A stretch of DNA of 29,487 nt from Tetmemena sp. SeJ-2015 (Eukaryota > Ciliophora > Spirotrichea > Sporadotrichida > Oxytrichidae), in NCBI GenBank assembly GCA_027382625.1, contig JAJKFJ010021598.1, forward strand, positions 1 through 29,487. Reading direction: 5' to 3'. This document shows, piece by piece, positions 1 through 11,688 of this stretch (positions are counted from its first letter, which is position 1; each line of letters begins with the position of its first letter). Below the pieces are notes generated by a model, which saw only the letters and a program-made list of their open reading frames with translations, searched no databases and was not told the origin of the DNA. The position numbers and the translations under genes are program-made.

Positions 1-1199
1 AAAAAGAAGATTGACTCGCCTAACTTACAGAAGAATCTATTCACGGGCCGATCTTAAAATGCTGCAACGATTCAGCAAGCGGGGTTGCCAGATAAAAGAA
101 ACTTTTGAAAAATCAGTTGGTTTCTTTTAAACATCCAGAAGAAAATCAGAGGGGCAGATTTTAAAATTTAAGTGTCACTAACGCTTTTTTATCGCCCGCA
201 TTTTAGCAACCCTATTCATAATTTATCATTCTTTTTTAGCTCGCAGTTAATTCTACCACCGAGTCGTAATTTTTATCCCCAAAGGTAAAAATCGGGGAAG
301 GGGGCAAGCAGATTCGTCGATTGAGTCCAATTTTCGGGCAGGGGTCATATTTATCCTCAAAAGGAGAAGACTTTAAGTGTCTGAGCTTTGATTTATTTTT
401 GCAATTTTGACTTACCCCTGATTCTTACAATATAGGGAAATTTAGATTGCTGGGGTGCTTCAGAAAAAGCAAATAGGGGAACTAGTAATTCACCATTGAT
501 CTATTATTCCATCAGCTTAAAAAATAACATGATTTTTTAAATAAGAAAAATTTTTATATTTACAAAAAAATGTATTCTTATCAAAAGTAAATTATTTATA
601 ATATAAATTATTTGAGGGGAATTAGTGTTACCCAAACCGCCCCTTAGTAAATCAACCGATGTATACCCTATAGTAAGTAAAGGGGGAAAGGGGCAAATGG
701 ATCCACAAAATTAAAATTGTATTCGTTATTCAAATGGCTTTCTTAAATTTTAATTTTAGAAAAAAAAATATTTTTTTAAAAAATTTTTCCTTTTACTCTA
801 TTTTATTTTTTAAAATTACATAAACTTAAACAGGGGGTTTTTTAGATATTAATATTTTTACTTAGCCAGTAAAGTAAACAGTTTCAACTTTTTTTTGGGA
901 ATTAAAACTCCTTTGCAAAATCTTCCTTAAGACTATAGGGTATCTAGTTTCTCAGTCTATAATGAACTGGGGCCCTTTTATAAAATATTAAATTTTTAAT
1001 TCATACATAAGTTTTTTCAAATTAAATCATAAAAATGTAATTTTAAAAATAACTAAATATATAAAGTAGTCAAGTAATTTTAGATTAAAATATAATTCTT
1101 CTAAACTATTTATCATTACGCAAACTTATTAAAAAGAGTTTTACATTAATTCTTATCATTAAATAAAAATATTCTTAGGGCAAATATAAATCTAAGAAG
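1..1199. other. AT-rich non-coding DNA, nothing recognised
   Basis: No supportable reading frame on either strand. The stretch is A/T homopolymer-rich with short G or C runs (for example near 300, 655-700 and 965-975). A 10-mer TACCCTATAG near 665 recurs inverted near 935, which is weak evidence of a small decayed inverted repeat. Most likely germline-limited spacer. Confidence 0.5.
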
Positions 1200-1560
1200 C
1201 AAGATCTTTCTTCAATAAAATTAGCTTTTGAGACAAGAATAGTTTAAACTTTTTTGCTTAGAGTTAGAGGAACTCTTATGTCTACTTAAGATAAATTAAA
1301 AGTAGCCACCCGGCTTCTCTGACTAACCTTAAACGAAAGAGAAGGTAGATTTTAAATAGGGAATTCTCTAGACACTCTTTTACATATTCAGAGAATAATT
1401 ACTAAAGCAAAATATAAGGTTGAGGGGATAGGATACCTGTTCAGCTTTCGCGTAAGCTATCATCATAAAAATAGAATCGAGTGTAAGGCTGATTTTAGCA
1501 GAGTGAACTGCTTTACATAAGAAATTTTAAAAATTTACTTCCAAATTTTATTCTAGCATT
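1200..1560 (-). other. possible coding segment (weak)
   Basis: On the minus strand a frame with TAA/TAG as Gln stays open for about 90 codons, from an ATG near 1467 downwards, and is less AT-rich than its surroundings. I recognise no family. It lies downstream of G0 on the same strand, so it could be a further kept segment of that gene or of another one. An open frame of this length is not decisive when only TGA stops translation. Confidence 0.25.
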
Positions 1561-2739
1561 AAAAGCAACTTTAATCAGATGTAAGAGAAGAAATAATTGG
1601 CGAAAAATTTTGTCAAAACATGTTCACTTATATAAAAATTTACTGAGATATAGTTTTAAGTAATGCGCATATATTCTATATATAAAAATAGCGGCAAGTT
1701 TTAATTAAATTTAATTTATTTTAATAATTGGTTTTTAGGGAAAATTCCATTCATAAAAAAAGATTAATTTTTTTCTTTTTAAAAATTATATTTTTTTTTT
1801 TTCCATCCAATAAGATAGGGAAAAATTCAACAAATCTAAAAGAAGAACTTTTTTAATTTTAAATATTTTTAAAAAAATTAAATTTCTCTAAATTTTTAAA
1901 ATATTTTTGAATTAAAAAATTATTTAATTTTCCATTTTTTGAAAAAAATTTTATCAGGAAAACAATTAAAAAATATTTTAAAAATTTTTGAGTTTAAAAA
2001 TTTATTAAAAAATATTTACTTAAAAAGAACTTATTTTCTATTTTTTGAGGATTTTTTTTAAATAAAATAATAAATTTCCTAACCTTATCGTCCTTTTTTA
2101 ACTTAGGAAAAAAAAAAAAAACCCCCCCCCCCAGCTATTTCGCATAGTTCACATCTATTTTGGATATAAGTGACGAAGTCTAAGAAGTTTATTATTTAAT
2201 CAAAAATTAAATTAAAGCATTAATAGCATAAGATATATCAACTTAAATTTGCAAATTAATTCTCTATTGTAGTTTATTATTCCCTTTTCAATATATCTAT
2301 TATAATGTAAAAGGCTAATCTATTAGTCCATTTATTTTTTACTTTACTCAGTTACAGCTCCACTATCTTAGATATAAAAAGAAACAAAAAATTCTTCAAT
2401 TATACATTTAAACTTATTAGAAGGAGAATCAAATATTAATTTAGATCTTAAATTTTTAAGAATAAAAAAAAACTGGAAAAATTTTTTTAAATTTTTATTT
2501 AAATTTTAAAGTATTTAGGAAAAATAAAAAACAAAAATTTTTTTAACCCCAATTTTTTTTTAAAAAAAAAAAAAAATATTTATTTTAATTGTAATTTTAA
2601 AATAATAATTTAAGTTTTATTTTTTATTTTGAAGAATTATGAATTCATTGTTTAATACCTAACAAATTATATAAATTTATTAAATATGAAATTTTAGGGG
2701 ACTTAAGTGTTAGTCATATCGTTTTTTATAAATGAAATT
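1561..2739. other. AT-rich spacer
   Basis: Dominated by A and T runs, with one striking homopolymer junction at 2108-2132. No frame resembling the neighbouring genes was found. It may be eliminated DNA between segments of G0 or simple intergenic germline sequence. Confidence 0.4.
2108..2132. repeat. A14C11 homopolymer junction
   Basis: Fourteen A followed directly by eleven C. It is the purest homopolymer pair in the window. It might be a slipped or miscalled C4A4-type telomeric sequence or an assembly artefact. Confidence 0.7.
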
Positions 2740-4352
2740 TGCAAGCAATGTGCCAATGAACGCGCAGTGTTTTAAGTGATTAAGAACTTTTTCATTTTTT
2801 ATGAGCCGCCTGCGTCAAATTTTAAAAATTAATTAAATACAAATTGATATATGTACATTTAAGATGTTGGAGCCACCCACGAAGTATAGCAGCTGTAAAT
2901 AATAGAAGAAAATAAATAGAAATATCTCCAAGGGTTGGGCTCACATAAACCGCTATATTGTGTGAAGAATAGGTAAAGGTTTCAGTTCCTGGTTGATTAT
3001 AATCATCCCAAGTTAATTAAATTTGCTCGACATCGAAATAATACTCTTTTATAAAAAAAAATTTTAAATTCCCTTAAAAACAATTTTTTTGAAACGGAAA
3101 ATTTTAAAAAAAATTTATCCTTTTAAAATTAAAAAAATTTGAAAAAAAATTTTGCAAGGTAAATTTAAAGAATGCATATTGTTGGCAACTCTAATACATA
3201 AAAACCACGAAATCCTGATTTGAATTGGGAAATTTGGGAAAAAAATTTAAAAAAGGGGAATTAAAGGAATTTTTTTCAAACAGGTAATTTAAATTAAAAG
3301 GAAAAAATTTTAAATTTAATTTATTAAATTCCTTCCCCATCTTTAAATTTTAAAATTCCAAAACCATTTGTAAGTATAAATTGATTATAATTAATAGCCT
3401 TAAGTATTTTATTTTATAAGATGTAATAAAATATCTTTATACGCAATAGAGAATTGAAAATCTCGAAATTATTATTTTTTTGTAATATAGAGATCATCAT
3501 AAATCATGAATAGAAGAGTATTCTGTTGATACATTTATTAAATCAGTAGAAAGATTTATCAATTTAAATTTTAAAATTTTATTATTTTTAAAAATGAGTT
3601 TTAAATTTTTTTACGGGTACCAAATTTTTAAATTTAAAAAATTAAAAATTTTTTAAATATTTAATTTTTTTAAATTAAAAAATTTTACAAAACCAAAATT
3701 TAATGGCCTTTTTTTGGAAATTTAAATAATTTTAAATAAAATTTTTCTGTGTAAAATCGAATCTAAGTAGTTTAATATATAAAAACAAATTATATGTAGA
3801 ATGTGATTGGTTAGCTTTTTATAGCTTGTATAGAGAGTCGCAGCTTTTGAGTCCATATCTAAAACCAGATCGTTTTAAATTAAATCTAAAAATAATACTT
3901 AAAATTAGGTTGATATCCTTCAAGTTTTCTAAAAAGATTGTAAGAAAATATACTTTTAAAATGACTCAGGATTTGAATTACAGTTTCTAGATTATTTGAA
4001 GTGAAGATTTACTTACAATCTATTTGAAAATAGTAGTGAAGCGTGGGTTCATAGGAATAGTAGGTATTGCCTGCATTATAATCTGTAGGGTTATTAAGAT
4101 ATCTGAAGTAGCTCAAGCTGAGGAAATTGTATAAAACTGTAGAGATATTCTTTGTAAATCTTCCCAAAAATACGAAGTTGGAAGAATAGTCGAAGTCTAC
4201 TGCTAAATTAAAACATATTTAAATGCTTATACTTCGTAATTGGCGCTGGTATCTGTTCCAAAATCCAGCAGAGTTAGAAACTGCCGATCAACAATTTGCC
4301 CTGAAATAAGTTCCATAAAACTCATAAGAGCTAAAATTCTTAATTTTAGCAT
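2740..4352 (-). CDS. surface-protein family member G0, N-terminal pieces
   Basis: This is an N-terminal fragment of the G-family surface protein, probably secreted or membrane-anchored. The start ATG is at 4352. The first residues form a signal-peptide-like stretch (LRILALMSFMELISG) followed by VDRQF, which G3 shares. After removal of a 23-nt IES (4201-4227) the frame continues through NFVFLG, matching NFIFLG of G3, and YNAGNTYYSYEP, matching FSGGNDYYSHQP of G3. A second readable piece lies at about 2850-3046, with YNQPGTETFTYSSHN. A third lies at about 2740-2812, with KKFLITQNTARSLAHCLQIS, which resembles KKHKITINTSLKQSKCLQIV of G1. The pieces run in the correct order on one strand, separated by very AT-rich DNA. 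The C-terminus was not found. It could be a germline gene with long IESs or a truncated pseudogene. Confidence 0.55.
3050..4005. other. AT-rich insert inside G0 (candidate long IES)
   Basis: This tract separates the first and second readable pieces of G0 and contains long near-pure A/T stretches, especially 3050-3130 and 3580-3740. Its base composition is unlike the flanking coding pieces. I infer eliminated DNA but could not fix its pointers. The part at 3790-4005 stays open in the G0 frame and may include some coding. Confidence 0.4.
4201..4227 (-). other. IES in G0, pointer AGCA
   Basis: Direct repeats (TGCT on plus) at 4201-4204 and 4224-4227, 23 nt apart. Removing 23 nt joins the frame ending NYEVQA to VDFDYSSNFVFLG, which aligns with the same region of G3. 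Confidence 0.7.
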
Positions 4353-5584
4353 TGACTTCTTTAACTTGATAGAATTCATTTAGAATGACATTATAATTAT
4401 TTTAAGATACGCCTTTTATATATAGAATAAATCTATCCTCACTATTTGTGTTTTTACTTAATAAGATATACATTTTTTATATTTTTACCCTAAGATTAGC
4501 GAAAAGTTTGTTATGATTTAAAAGAATAAAAAAAATTGATAAAAAAGCATATATAAAATAAAAAAGCGTGACTATCAATTTTATAATATTTATCTTAGCT
4601 AATTTTGCTTAAGTTAAATTAACTTTTATTATAATCTCATTAACTAAATAAATTGAACTAGCTTAAATTATTATCATAATTCATTTATTTTCGATTGATT
4701 TTGCAAATTATGCTAGATATATACTATTTTTTAATTTTAAAATCAAAAGATTTTATCTAAAAGGTTCATTAATTTATTAAAAATATTTACACTCTGGTAA
4801 AAAATCATCTTAAAGTTTTATAAAAAATAATAAGATAAATTATTTTCTACGAAATTATCTGCAATATTGATTAATGCATAGCTATTAATATATGTTATAT
4901 TTTTAATACTTTTAGATATCACACTTTTGATAATAACTCAATTAATTTAGTCGTAATATTTTAACTTATCATTATTGATAATTAAGTGTCTCAATTTCTC
5001 GTAATTCTCAAAGATTATTGGAATGGTAATATCAAAAAATAAATTTAGTAAAAATAGAGAGAATTTGGAGGGTAATATATAGTTAAATCAATCCTTGCAT
5101 GATCTTATTATTGCTCAATTAGTATTTTATTATTCCATTTATAAAAAATAAATTAACTTGATTAACACAGAATGAACATAGAACCTCAAGCACCAATAAT
5201 TCATTTATAATGTAAGAAATCTAAGATTCCTTTTATATTAAATCAATTTTCAATTTAACAAAAAAAGTAGACGATTACATTTTTCTTACATTTCAATAAA
5301 ATAATGATTTCTTATTTCATTCAATAACGAAGTTCATTGAAAATGAACTTTATGATTTCGTATAATTTATAATACCTTCATTTTTAATCATTTGAAAAGA
5401 ATAAGGTTTTTGATTTGCCTCTAAATAAGAAGTTATGCTTTGTTAATATAATAATAAGATAAAGAAGAGATAGAGAAGCCTCAAAAAATATTATCTATTA
5501 AAGTATAATTACTTTCATTCACTCGTCTTTTCTTATATCTAAGTGGAATGTAATTAAATCATTCAATAAATTTTATAAAGTCAT
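4353..5584. other. AT-rich intergenic DNA
   Basis: Upstream of the G0 start codon. No coding frame, RNA gene or repeat was recognised. Very AT-rich throughout, so it may hold the G0 promoter, but no motif can be named. Confidence 0.5.
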
Positions 5585-5605
5585 CCGCGCGGAATTTCTG
5601 CGCGG
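5585..5605. repeat. GC-rich palindrome, copy 1
   Basis: A 21-bp near-perfect palindrome, with CCGCGCGGAA opposite TTTCTGCGCGG, in otherwise AT-rich DNA. One mismatch breaks the stem. A second copy in the same orientation lies 131 bp downstream. Confidence 0.85.
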
Positions 5606-5715
5606 TGTTATTATTTGATTTCAATTATTTAATCAGCAAATGGAGATAATATTGTTGGCGATAAAATATTATTTATCCTATTAGATCATTATATTCATAT
5701 AATCCTTTAATTGAT

Positions 5716-5735
5716 CGCGCGGAATTTCCGCGCGG
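5716..5735. repeat. GC-rich palindrome, copy 2
   Basis: Second copy of the palindrome, with stem CGCGCGGAA / TTTCCGCGCG pairing almost fully. It lies just before the telomere-like hairpin at 5750-5779 and the TBE-like transposon, so it may belong to the transposon end. Confidence 0.85.
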
Positions 5736-5749
5736 AGATGAAAAGTCCT

Positions 5750-5779
5750 AAAGTAAGGAAAACCCCAAAACCTTACTTT
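5750..5779. repeat. hairpin with telomere-like AAAACCCCAAAA loop
   Basis: AAAGTAAGG and its exact reverse complement CCTTACTTT flank AAAACCCCAAAA. The C4A4 repeat is the telomere sequence of hypotrich ciliates, and TBE transposons carry C4A4 at their termini. The position, about 300 bp before the transposase, fits a TBE-like left end. No matching G4T4 end was found to the right. Confidence 0.6.
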
Positions 5780-6069
5780 TAATATTTCATTATATTCATT
5801 TATGCTTATTTTAAATATAAAACATTTCTTCTTTGTCATTAGACATTTCTAATACAATTTACTTTAACTATGAATTTCTACAAAAATTTTCTTTATCGCA
5901 TCAAAACATAAAATTTTCTTTGCCTTCTGGCATCTTTCCTTTCTTAAAATTTAATTTTTGAGGAAACATCATAGCTCTAATAGCTTAGCTCAACCTTTTA
6001 ATGATTAATGAATTCTTCGTTTCCATAATTCTTTTATACCTATTCTAATATACTAAGCATTTGAAATTG

Positions 6070-7177
6070 ACATTTATTTTAGAGTTGGATAATGAGGGGC
6101 GCAAGTTGGCAACTTCAGATAAGCAATTAATTTAAGATGTGAGAAGCGTAGAGGAAATGGTTATACTTCTCCGCTTCAGAACATTAAATCCAAATGACGA
6201 GAGCTAAATCTACTTTAGCTACTCATAAATTAGCATGCTAACAGGAATCAATCCATCGATAGCAAGAAAGCTTTGTCTACAAGCAATAGCTCAAAAGAAC
6301 AAAACATCTTAAGGACACCAAATATAAAATGCGAAAACTTAATTTTCGCAAGAGCAATTAGAGTACCTCATCTCTCAAGACACACTTGTTAAATAAGCAG
6401 GAATGAGCATCATTGAAAGATTCATCATGTTCCACAGAGCCTTTCCTAATAAATTCATCTCTCCGTCTCAGATGAGAAAGCTATACATAAAACATCACAT
6501 CAAGTGAAAAGCAATCGTTATACTCAAATATCAAACTCCCAAACAAACTGAAAAGATCAAAATTCTAGAGAAGGAGATGCTTCAGGCTATTTAACTAGAA
6601 AATAATAAAAAACGAAAAAACCCCTTTTCGTCGACGAAGTGATGTTCACTTGGGGGCTACTGGGCCCGGGGGAATTAGACTCAGTAAACAAAAATTAAAA
6701 TATCAAGGGGGGCCAAGGGATAAACTCCAAGGGGGCTTAGGAAAGCTTGGGGATTGTTTGTGGAATTGGGGGGATTTTAAAGGACTTGAAATGTTTTACA
6801 TTCATGACAGATCCATCGACACTGAGAAATTTCACGACTTTATCCTTGGGGTGCAGGATATCTTCAAAGATAGAAAATTAACAATCATGCTTGACAATCT
6901 GAGAGTCCATCACAGTAAGCGAATTAAAGCACTCTGCAGTGATTTCTCAATCGAACTTATTTTTACGCCACCCTACTCTCCTCAGTATAATCCAATAGAG
7001 AATTTCTTCTCTCTGCTAAAGAATTAATACAAAAGGATTAAGCTAAAGGCATCTCTCAAGAATGAGAAGATAAATGCAAAGAAGCTTGTACAACATTCAT
7101 TCAATTCGATAGACGAAAGAATTGTTAGATAGTTATGTGTGAATAAGTTAATTAAGTTAGGAATAACTCTTAAGTGA
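6070..7177 (+). pseudogene. TBE/Tec-like DD34E transposase, decayed
   Basis: This encodes a Tc1/mariner-IS630-type transposase of the kind carried by ciliate TBE and Tec elements; it would cut and join the element's own ends. The N-terminal part (6070-6630) is open, with TAA/TAG read as Gln, and contains a helix-turn-helix-like stretch YSQISMLTGINPSIARK. It is interrupted by a TGA after KLYIKHHIK. The first catalytic Asp is visible as VDEVMFTW near 6630. After that the frame is lost several times at G runs (6650-6780). The frame recovers near 6785. The second Asp is in TIMLDNLRVHHS and the Glu in YNPIENFFSLLK, with 34 residues between them (DD34E). The last in-frame TGA is at 7175-7177, 7 bp from the end of a convergent ORF. 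The element looks inactive, although some frame breaks may be sequence errors at homopolymers. Confidence 0.85.
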
Positions 7178-7184
7178 AATTAAC

Positions 7185-8023
7185 TCAAATATTAAATCTC
7201 ATTTTGGAAAGATTTTAAGTCAGGCCCTCCTGATTTTGATTCATAACATTGTGAGCAGTAGCATCAATCATTAGAACATTGGACTGAATAGAATTCTTCT
7301 GCTGATCCGGGCCCGTCAACTTTCTTAATCTTTTTTATGTTTTTATTGAGGGGTTCTGTTTCTATGTCTAGTTTTAAAAAACCCCTTAGCTATTTTTTTC
7401 AGAAAAGGGCTCTCCCTTTTTTCCTAGAAAAGTTTAAGTTTTTTTAAGAATATTTTTACTTAATAAAGGGATGTTTGTAAGTTAAAGAAACCCCTTTTAT
7501 CTAAAATTTAAAGAATAAAAATGGGTTTTTCGCAGCATCACTGGGGGGCCTTCCTCTATTTTAATGCTCTTGACAAGGGTTGTGGGGTATTTGGGTTGGG
7601 GGGTTTAAACCCCATTGAAAAATTTTTCCCTTCGATTGGTTTCTACTTTTCCCCCCATTTTTGGGGTGGGGAATCTCGGATTCTCCACGTCTCTAATTCC
7701 TTTAAAAATTTGAGGGACTGAGAGTTTTTCATTTTTGGGCCCTTTGGGTATTTGCCTCTCATCTTTAAGAACGTTTTCCCCCTTTAATCTCCTGAAGTAG
7801 TCTGGGTTCACACCTTCTCGGTGGCATGTAGAAAACCCCACAAAAAATTTTATTTAAAATCCAATATATTTTTTTTACATTTTTCGGTGAAGTATGTATA
7901 GAGATCATACTTCGATCTGAAGCGACCAGAGAGTTCTTGAGGAACCACTCTCATTAAGCTCTCGTCAAAGTAGTCCTCATGAGATTGCTCGAACTCTGTC
8001 CATTTTCTTTTCGAAGATTCCAT
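7185..8023 (-). pseudogene. second ORF of the TBE-like element
   Basis: Minus-strand frame starting at an ATG at 8023 (MESSKRKWTEFEQSHEDYF), convergent with the transposase. It reads on for about 60 codons, then changes frame near 7840 at an A-run. From there (CHREGVNPDYFRRLKGENV) it stays open, with TAA/TAG as Gln, to a TGA at 7185-7187. Total length is about 280 codons. I do not recognise the family. Its position opposite the transposase recalls the accessory ORFs that accompany TBE transposases. G/C runs at 7540-7680 are suspicious and may have altered the frame. Confidence 0.55.
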
Positions 8024-8215
8024 ATTGTTAAAACTGAAGTTTATTTATCGAATGAGATTATTATAGTAACCTGGTAGAGTTCATATAGTAAATAGCTTTG
8101 ATTTACTTAATTCCTGAATAGGGATGATAGACTTGCTTTTATTAGAATGAAAACTGAAAAATTTGAGCTTGTGATTTTTTATTAGGACTTTGTGATTTTT
8201 TAATGAAATTTTGTG

Positions 8216-8270
8216 ATTATTTTTTGTGATTTTTTGTGATTTTTTGTGATTTTTTGTGATTTTTTCTGAT
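8216..8270. repeat. tandem repeat of TTTTTGTGAT
   Basis: Four perfect 10-bp copies at 8221-8260 and a variant (TTTTTCTGAT) at 8261-8270. Looser copies extend back to about 8168. It lies between the two transposon ORFs and the helicase-like gene. Confidence 0.9.
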
Positions 8271-8399
8271 CTGATAGCCCTTTTTTATCTTGATTTCTGA
8301 TCTTAGAAAATTGATAGATTAGATCTGTGATTATTTAATCACAGTGACTTTAATGATAGTTGTAGATTAATTGATAAGAGTATTTAATAATCTTATATT

Positions 8400-11300
8400 T
8401 AATAATGAAGGGGCAAGGGGGAAAGAAATCTTCGACAGCGATGACTCTCGGTATGAAGATGAATTATGCAGCGAGGATGAAGAAAAACGTAAAAACTAAA
8501 ACTAGTAAACAAGTTGCATCCAAAATCAAAAACTCAATTGCTTGGGAAGCGAAGTAAGAAACTCATAAATTTAAATTTTTTTTTAGAGACTAAAGAGTTC
8601 TATGGATTGGCGATGGATGATGAAGCAACATCTGTTCTAAAAAAAATCACAAAGGGTTTCAAGCTGACCATGAAGGAGATTCAACATCACACCTCTCTAA
8701 AAAAATTACCTCTCTCTCAATACGAGTCTGATGAGATAAGGGAGTTCATCAGAGTCAAAAGGTAAAAGCTTAATAGAAAAGGTCATTCCTTTAACTTTAT
8801 GTAAGAGGAAGAGAGAGCTAAAAACTATTTTTTTCTACCAGGAGTAATAAAAAGAGGATGGCTAAAAAGATAAACTAGATAAAATCAACTCTCGACGCAT
8901 CTTCTATTCAAAACCCCGAAATGTAACTCCAGTAGATTAAAGTCTCTAAATTTATCTTGGAAAACTACAATGACCTAGAGATGGAACTTAAACTTCAAGT
9001 TCAAAAATAAATCATTGAAAAATTCAATGAGAACCCTCAACTCATGCTTCACTGTCAAGAATACCAAATCAGCCTCAAGTAAGAAAAGTTGGACAAGCTT
9101 TTCAAGAATAGAGAGTTAGACTAATTAAGTTTCGAACTGAAAAAGTTGAACTTTAATTAAGTACTCAACATTCACTTCCGAATGTCGAAGACATTGACAA
9201 CTCTACCACACGAAGGATAAACTTTATACTATACTCTCTATCCATTTCTGAACTCAACTAAAATTTCAGAAAAGATAGGTGATGCTCAACAAGAAATTTT
9301 TAAGTAAATGATACTCACTCTTAACAGATACTTGCAAGATAAATTTTTCCCCCCTTTGGTCTTCTTGTAGAGTATTAACCTCTGATGCTTAGAGAAAATA
9401 CTCAACTAGAATAACACTCTGCTTCTATAGAGCAATACATTAAAGAGCTTGGCTTTAATGCGATAGAGTCTGAGTTGATTTCATAGAACCCTAAAAATTT
9501 CTTCTGGCCTGGTTTCATAAAAAAACTTATGGATTGCTCTCAGAAATCTAAGCAGGTTCTTATTGAATTCATTTCAAAAGTCTAAGTGCTTTCAGACCCT
9601 TATGTTATCTTCGATGAACTACTTGAACTGCTAAGATGCAGAGACATACTATTTTCTCTCATAAACAAGAAGGATCATATCAAGCTTCCTCTCGAGCGAT
9701 GCCTGCTTATTCTACAATCTATCAAGGACTTCTCAAAACAAGATATTGTTAATGTATTCGAATTGGATGAATAAAACTGGATGAGGGAAATCACCAAGCG
9801 TACTTCATAGAGTTAGTCAAAGAAGTTGGAAGAATGTTAGAATAGAGAAGAAAACAAAATGATATTTGAAGAAGAAATCAAAGATTTTGAAAATAAAAGA
9901 GAAGTGGAATTGGAAGAATTAATGCAGATATCTGAAAAAGTTGAAAATGTTTGTGATGAATACAAACACAACTAATATCAAGCAACTATTGCAGCCATTG
10001 TACTTAGTTGTTCGAGCAGTACTATTTAGTGTCATTTCCCAACAGCATCTGGTAAAACATGGATCATAAGTATGATAGCTGAGTACTGGAAGTAACGAGG
10101 GAAGAAAGTCCTCATCTTGGTGCTCAATGATATCTTGAAAACATAAGCGCAGCGATAACTTCTTCCACTTGGAATCAATTTAAGCATAGAAACCATAGAA
10201 AATTTTTATGGGCAAAAGAACACTCATGAAATTGTAATAGTAGACGAGTATGACTAGATAATCACAACTCATCCTTTCAAAGTGATTTAAGGAAAAGTGT
10301 TTGGAATATGGGACTTGACTCTTACTCAATGCTATCTATTCAGTGCTACTTGCGATCCTGGAATTTAGAGAATCATACAAAAGACTCTTGGATAAACCAA
10401 GATTTTATCCTTCCAAAGTGAAGTAGAATTTGTATCAGGGATACAACAAGACCTTGGAGGAGACATCGAAATTTTCAAAAAACAATCTGAGCGAGTCGAC
10501 AACACTATCAGGTATATAGAAAAGCACGCGAAACATACTCCTCTCATTATCTTTTGCGAGAAGGACACGCATGACAAGTATGAAAAAATAATTCGGTAGA
10601 TAGGTGTGACTAACTTCAAGAGGGGAATAACTATAGAAAACTTAGATGAAATTTTTGTAAAAAATTGGGTTAATTGTGCCCGCCCGGAAGAAAGCTGTGG
10701 TTACAACACGAGATTCAGACAAATGCAAAATGGGATCTCAAACCCCCTAAAATCTAGAGTCAGTATTAATAAAGGAGGAGAAGCCCCAGGATAGAGGATC
10801 CTCCAATCAGGTACATGGGATGACACCCAGCGAAATTTGATATCCAAAGGGAAAGAAGAAACTTCATGTATAACTATTCGATGTAGAAAACTACTCGAAA
10901 TAGTTTACAAGAAAAGGGAAAACTAAGATACTTTTAAGGGACTCCAGCAATCGGTTTTAAAAAAATTTATTAAATAAGATCACTCCAGCCCCTTGAAATA
11001 AGTGCTTGGCGAAAAAATTTCAGAAAAATTTTCTGAGTCATTTTCCCCTTTCCATCTTCGTTTAGTCATTAGAAGGGACCAAAAATAATTAGTTCTCAAA
11101 GAAAATGTATTTCAATTTTATTTACCCAAAAAATTTACTAATTGCTTTAAATTCTTAAAATTTGGGAATAAATTGCTTAATAATTCTGTTTTATAGATCT
11201 AAGAATATTTTTATCTTTTACTATTGATAGCCTTTCCTAGAACAGCTGAAGCGGGTTTGGTTATTACTCCAAAGGCCTTTGCTATTTCAGGTTATGTGAC

Positions 11301-11688
11301 TAGCTTCTTTCCCTTTGAGCCTCAAAATCCATATTCGAGTGGGGGAAATAAAAGTCATCAGAAAACTCCTCAGGATCAAAGCTCACCTTTCTTTGCTTCT
11401 TTAGAATTTGAAAATTATTATTCATAAATTCTTAATAAATACTTTAGTATAAGCATATCTGAGGTAGTAGTGTTAATAAAGTATGTGTCTGATTGCTGTC
11501 TCATTAAATTCCTTTGCTTGAAGCGTTTATCGTTAATTACAGATCCCGTCTCTAAGTCATATTTATTTCTTTTAAGCTAAGGGTAATTATAATCAGAGGC
11601 ATCTTAGGTTGAATAAATAAATTTCTTAGATTAAACAATTTTTATTTGTAGAAGTATGCTGGGCGTTGTTATATTCAAGGTCTTTTGA
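8400..11688 (+). CDS. SF2 helicase-like ATPase, frameshifted
   Basis: A long protein with an acidic start (FDSDDSRYEDELCSEDEEKR, 8430-8490), a charged helical middle (8850-9350) and an ATPase core at 9985-10620. The core has a Walker A motif (FPTASGKTW, near 10040), motif II (VIVDEYDQ, near 10245) and motif III (LFSATCDP, near 10345). These are superfamily 2 helicase motifs; SecA-like DEAD domains share them. Frame changes occur at a T-run near 8575, another near 8830 and a C-run near 9350. They look like homopolymer indels rather than pointer-flanked inserts. From 9366 the frame has no TGA until 11686-11688. Past about 10640 helicase motifs are no longer clear, so the tail may be non-coding. 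It sits directly after the TBE-like element and may be mobile-element cargo, but that is inference. Confidence 0.6.

Noticed and set aside
10365..10619. Minus-strand 84-codon frame
   Set aside because: Antisense to the helicase motif II-III region; no supporting features.
11224..11427. Separate small plus-strand gene
   Set aside because: It is in frame with and part of the long TGA-free run that follows the helicase-like gene; no independent start or motif.
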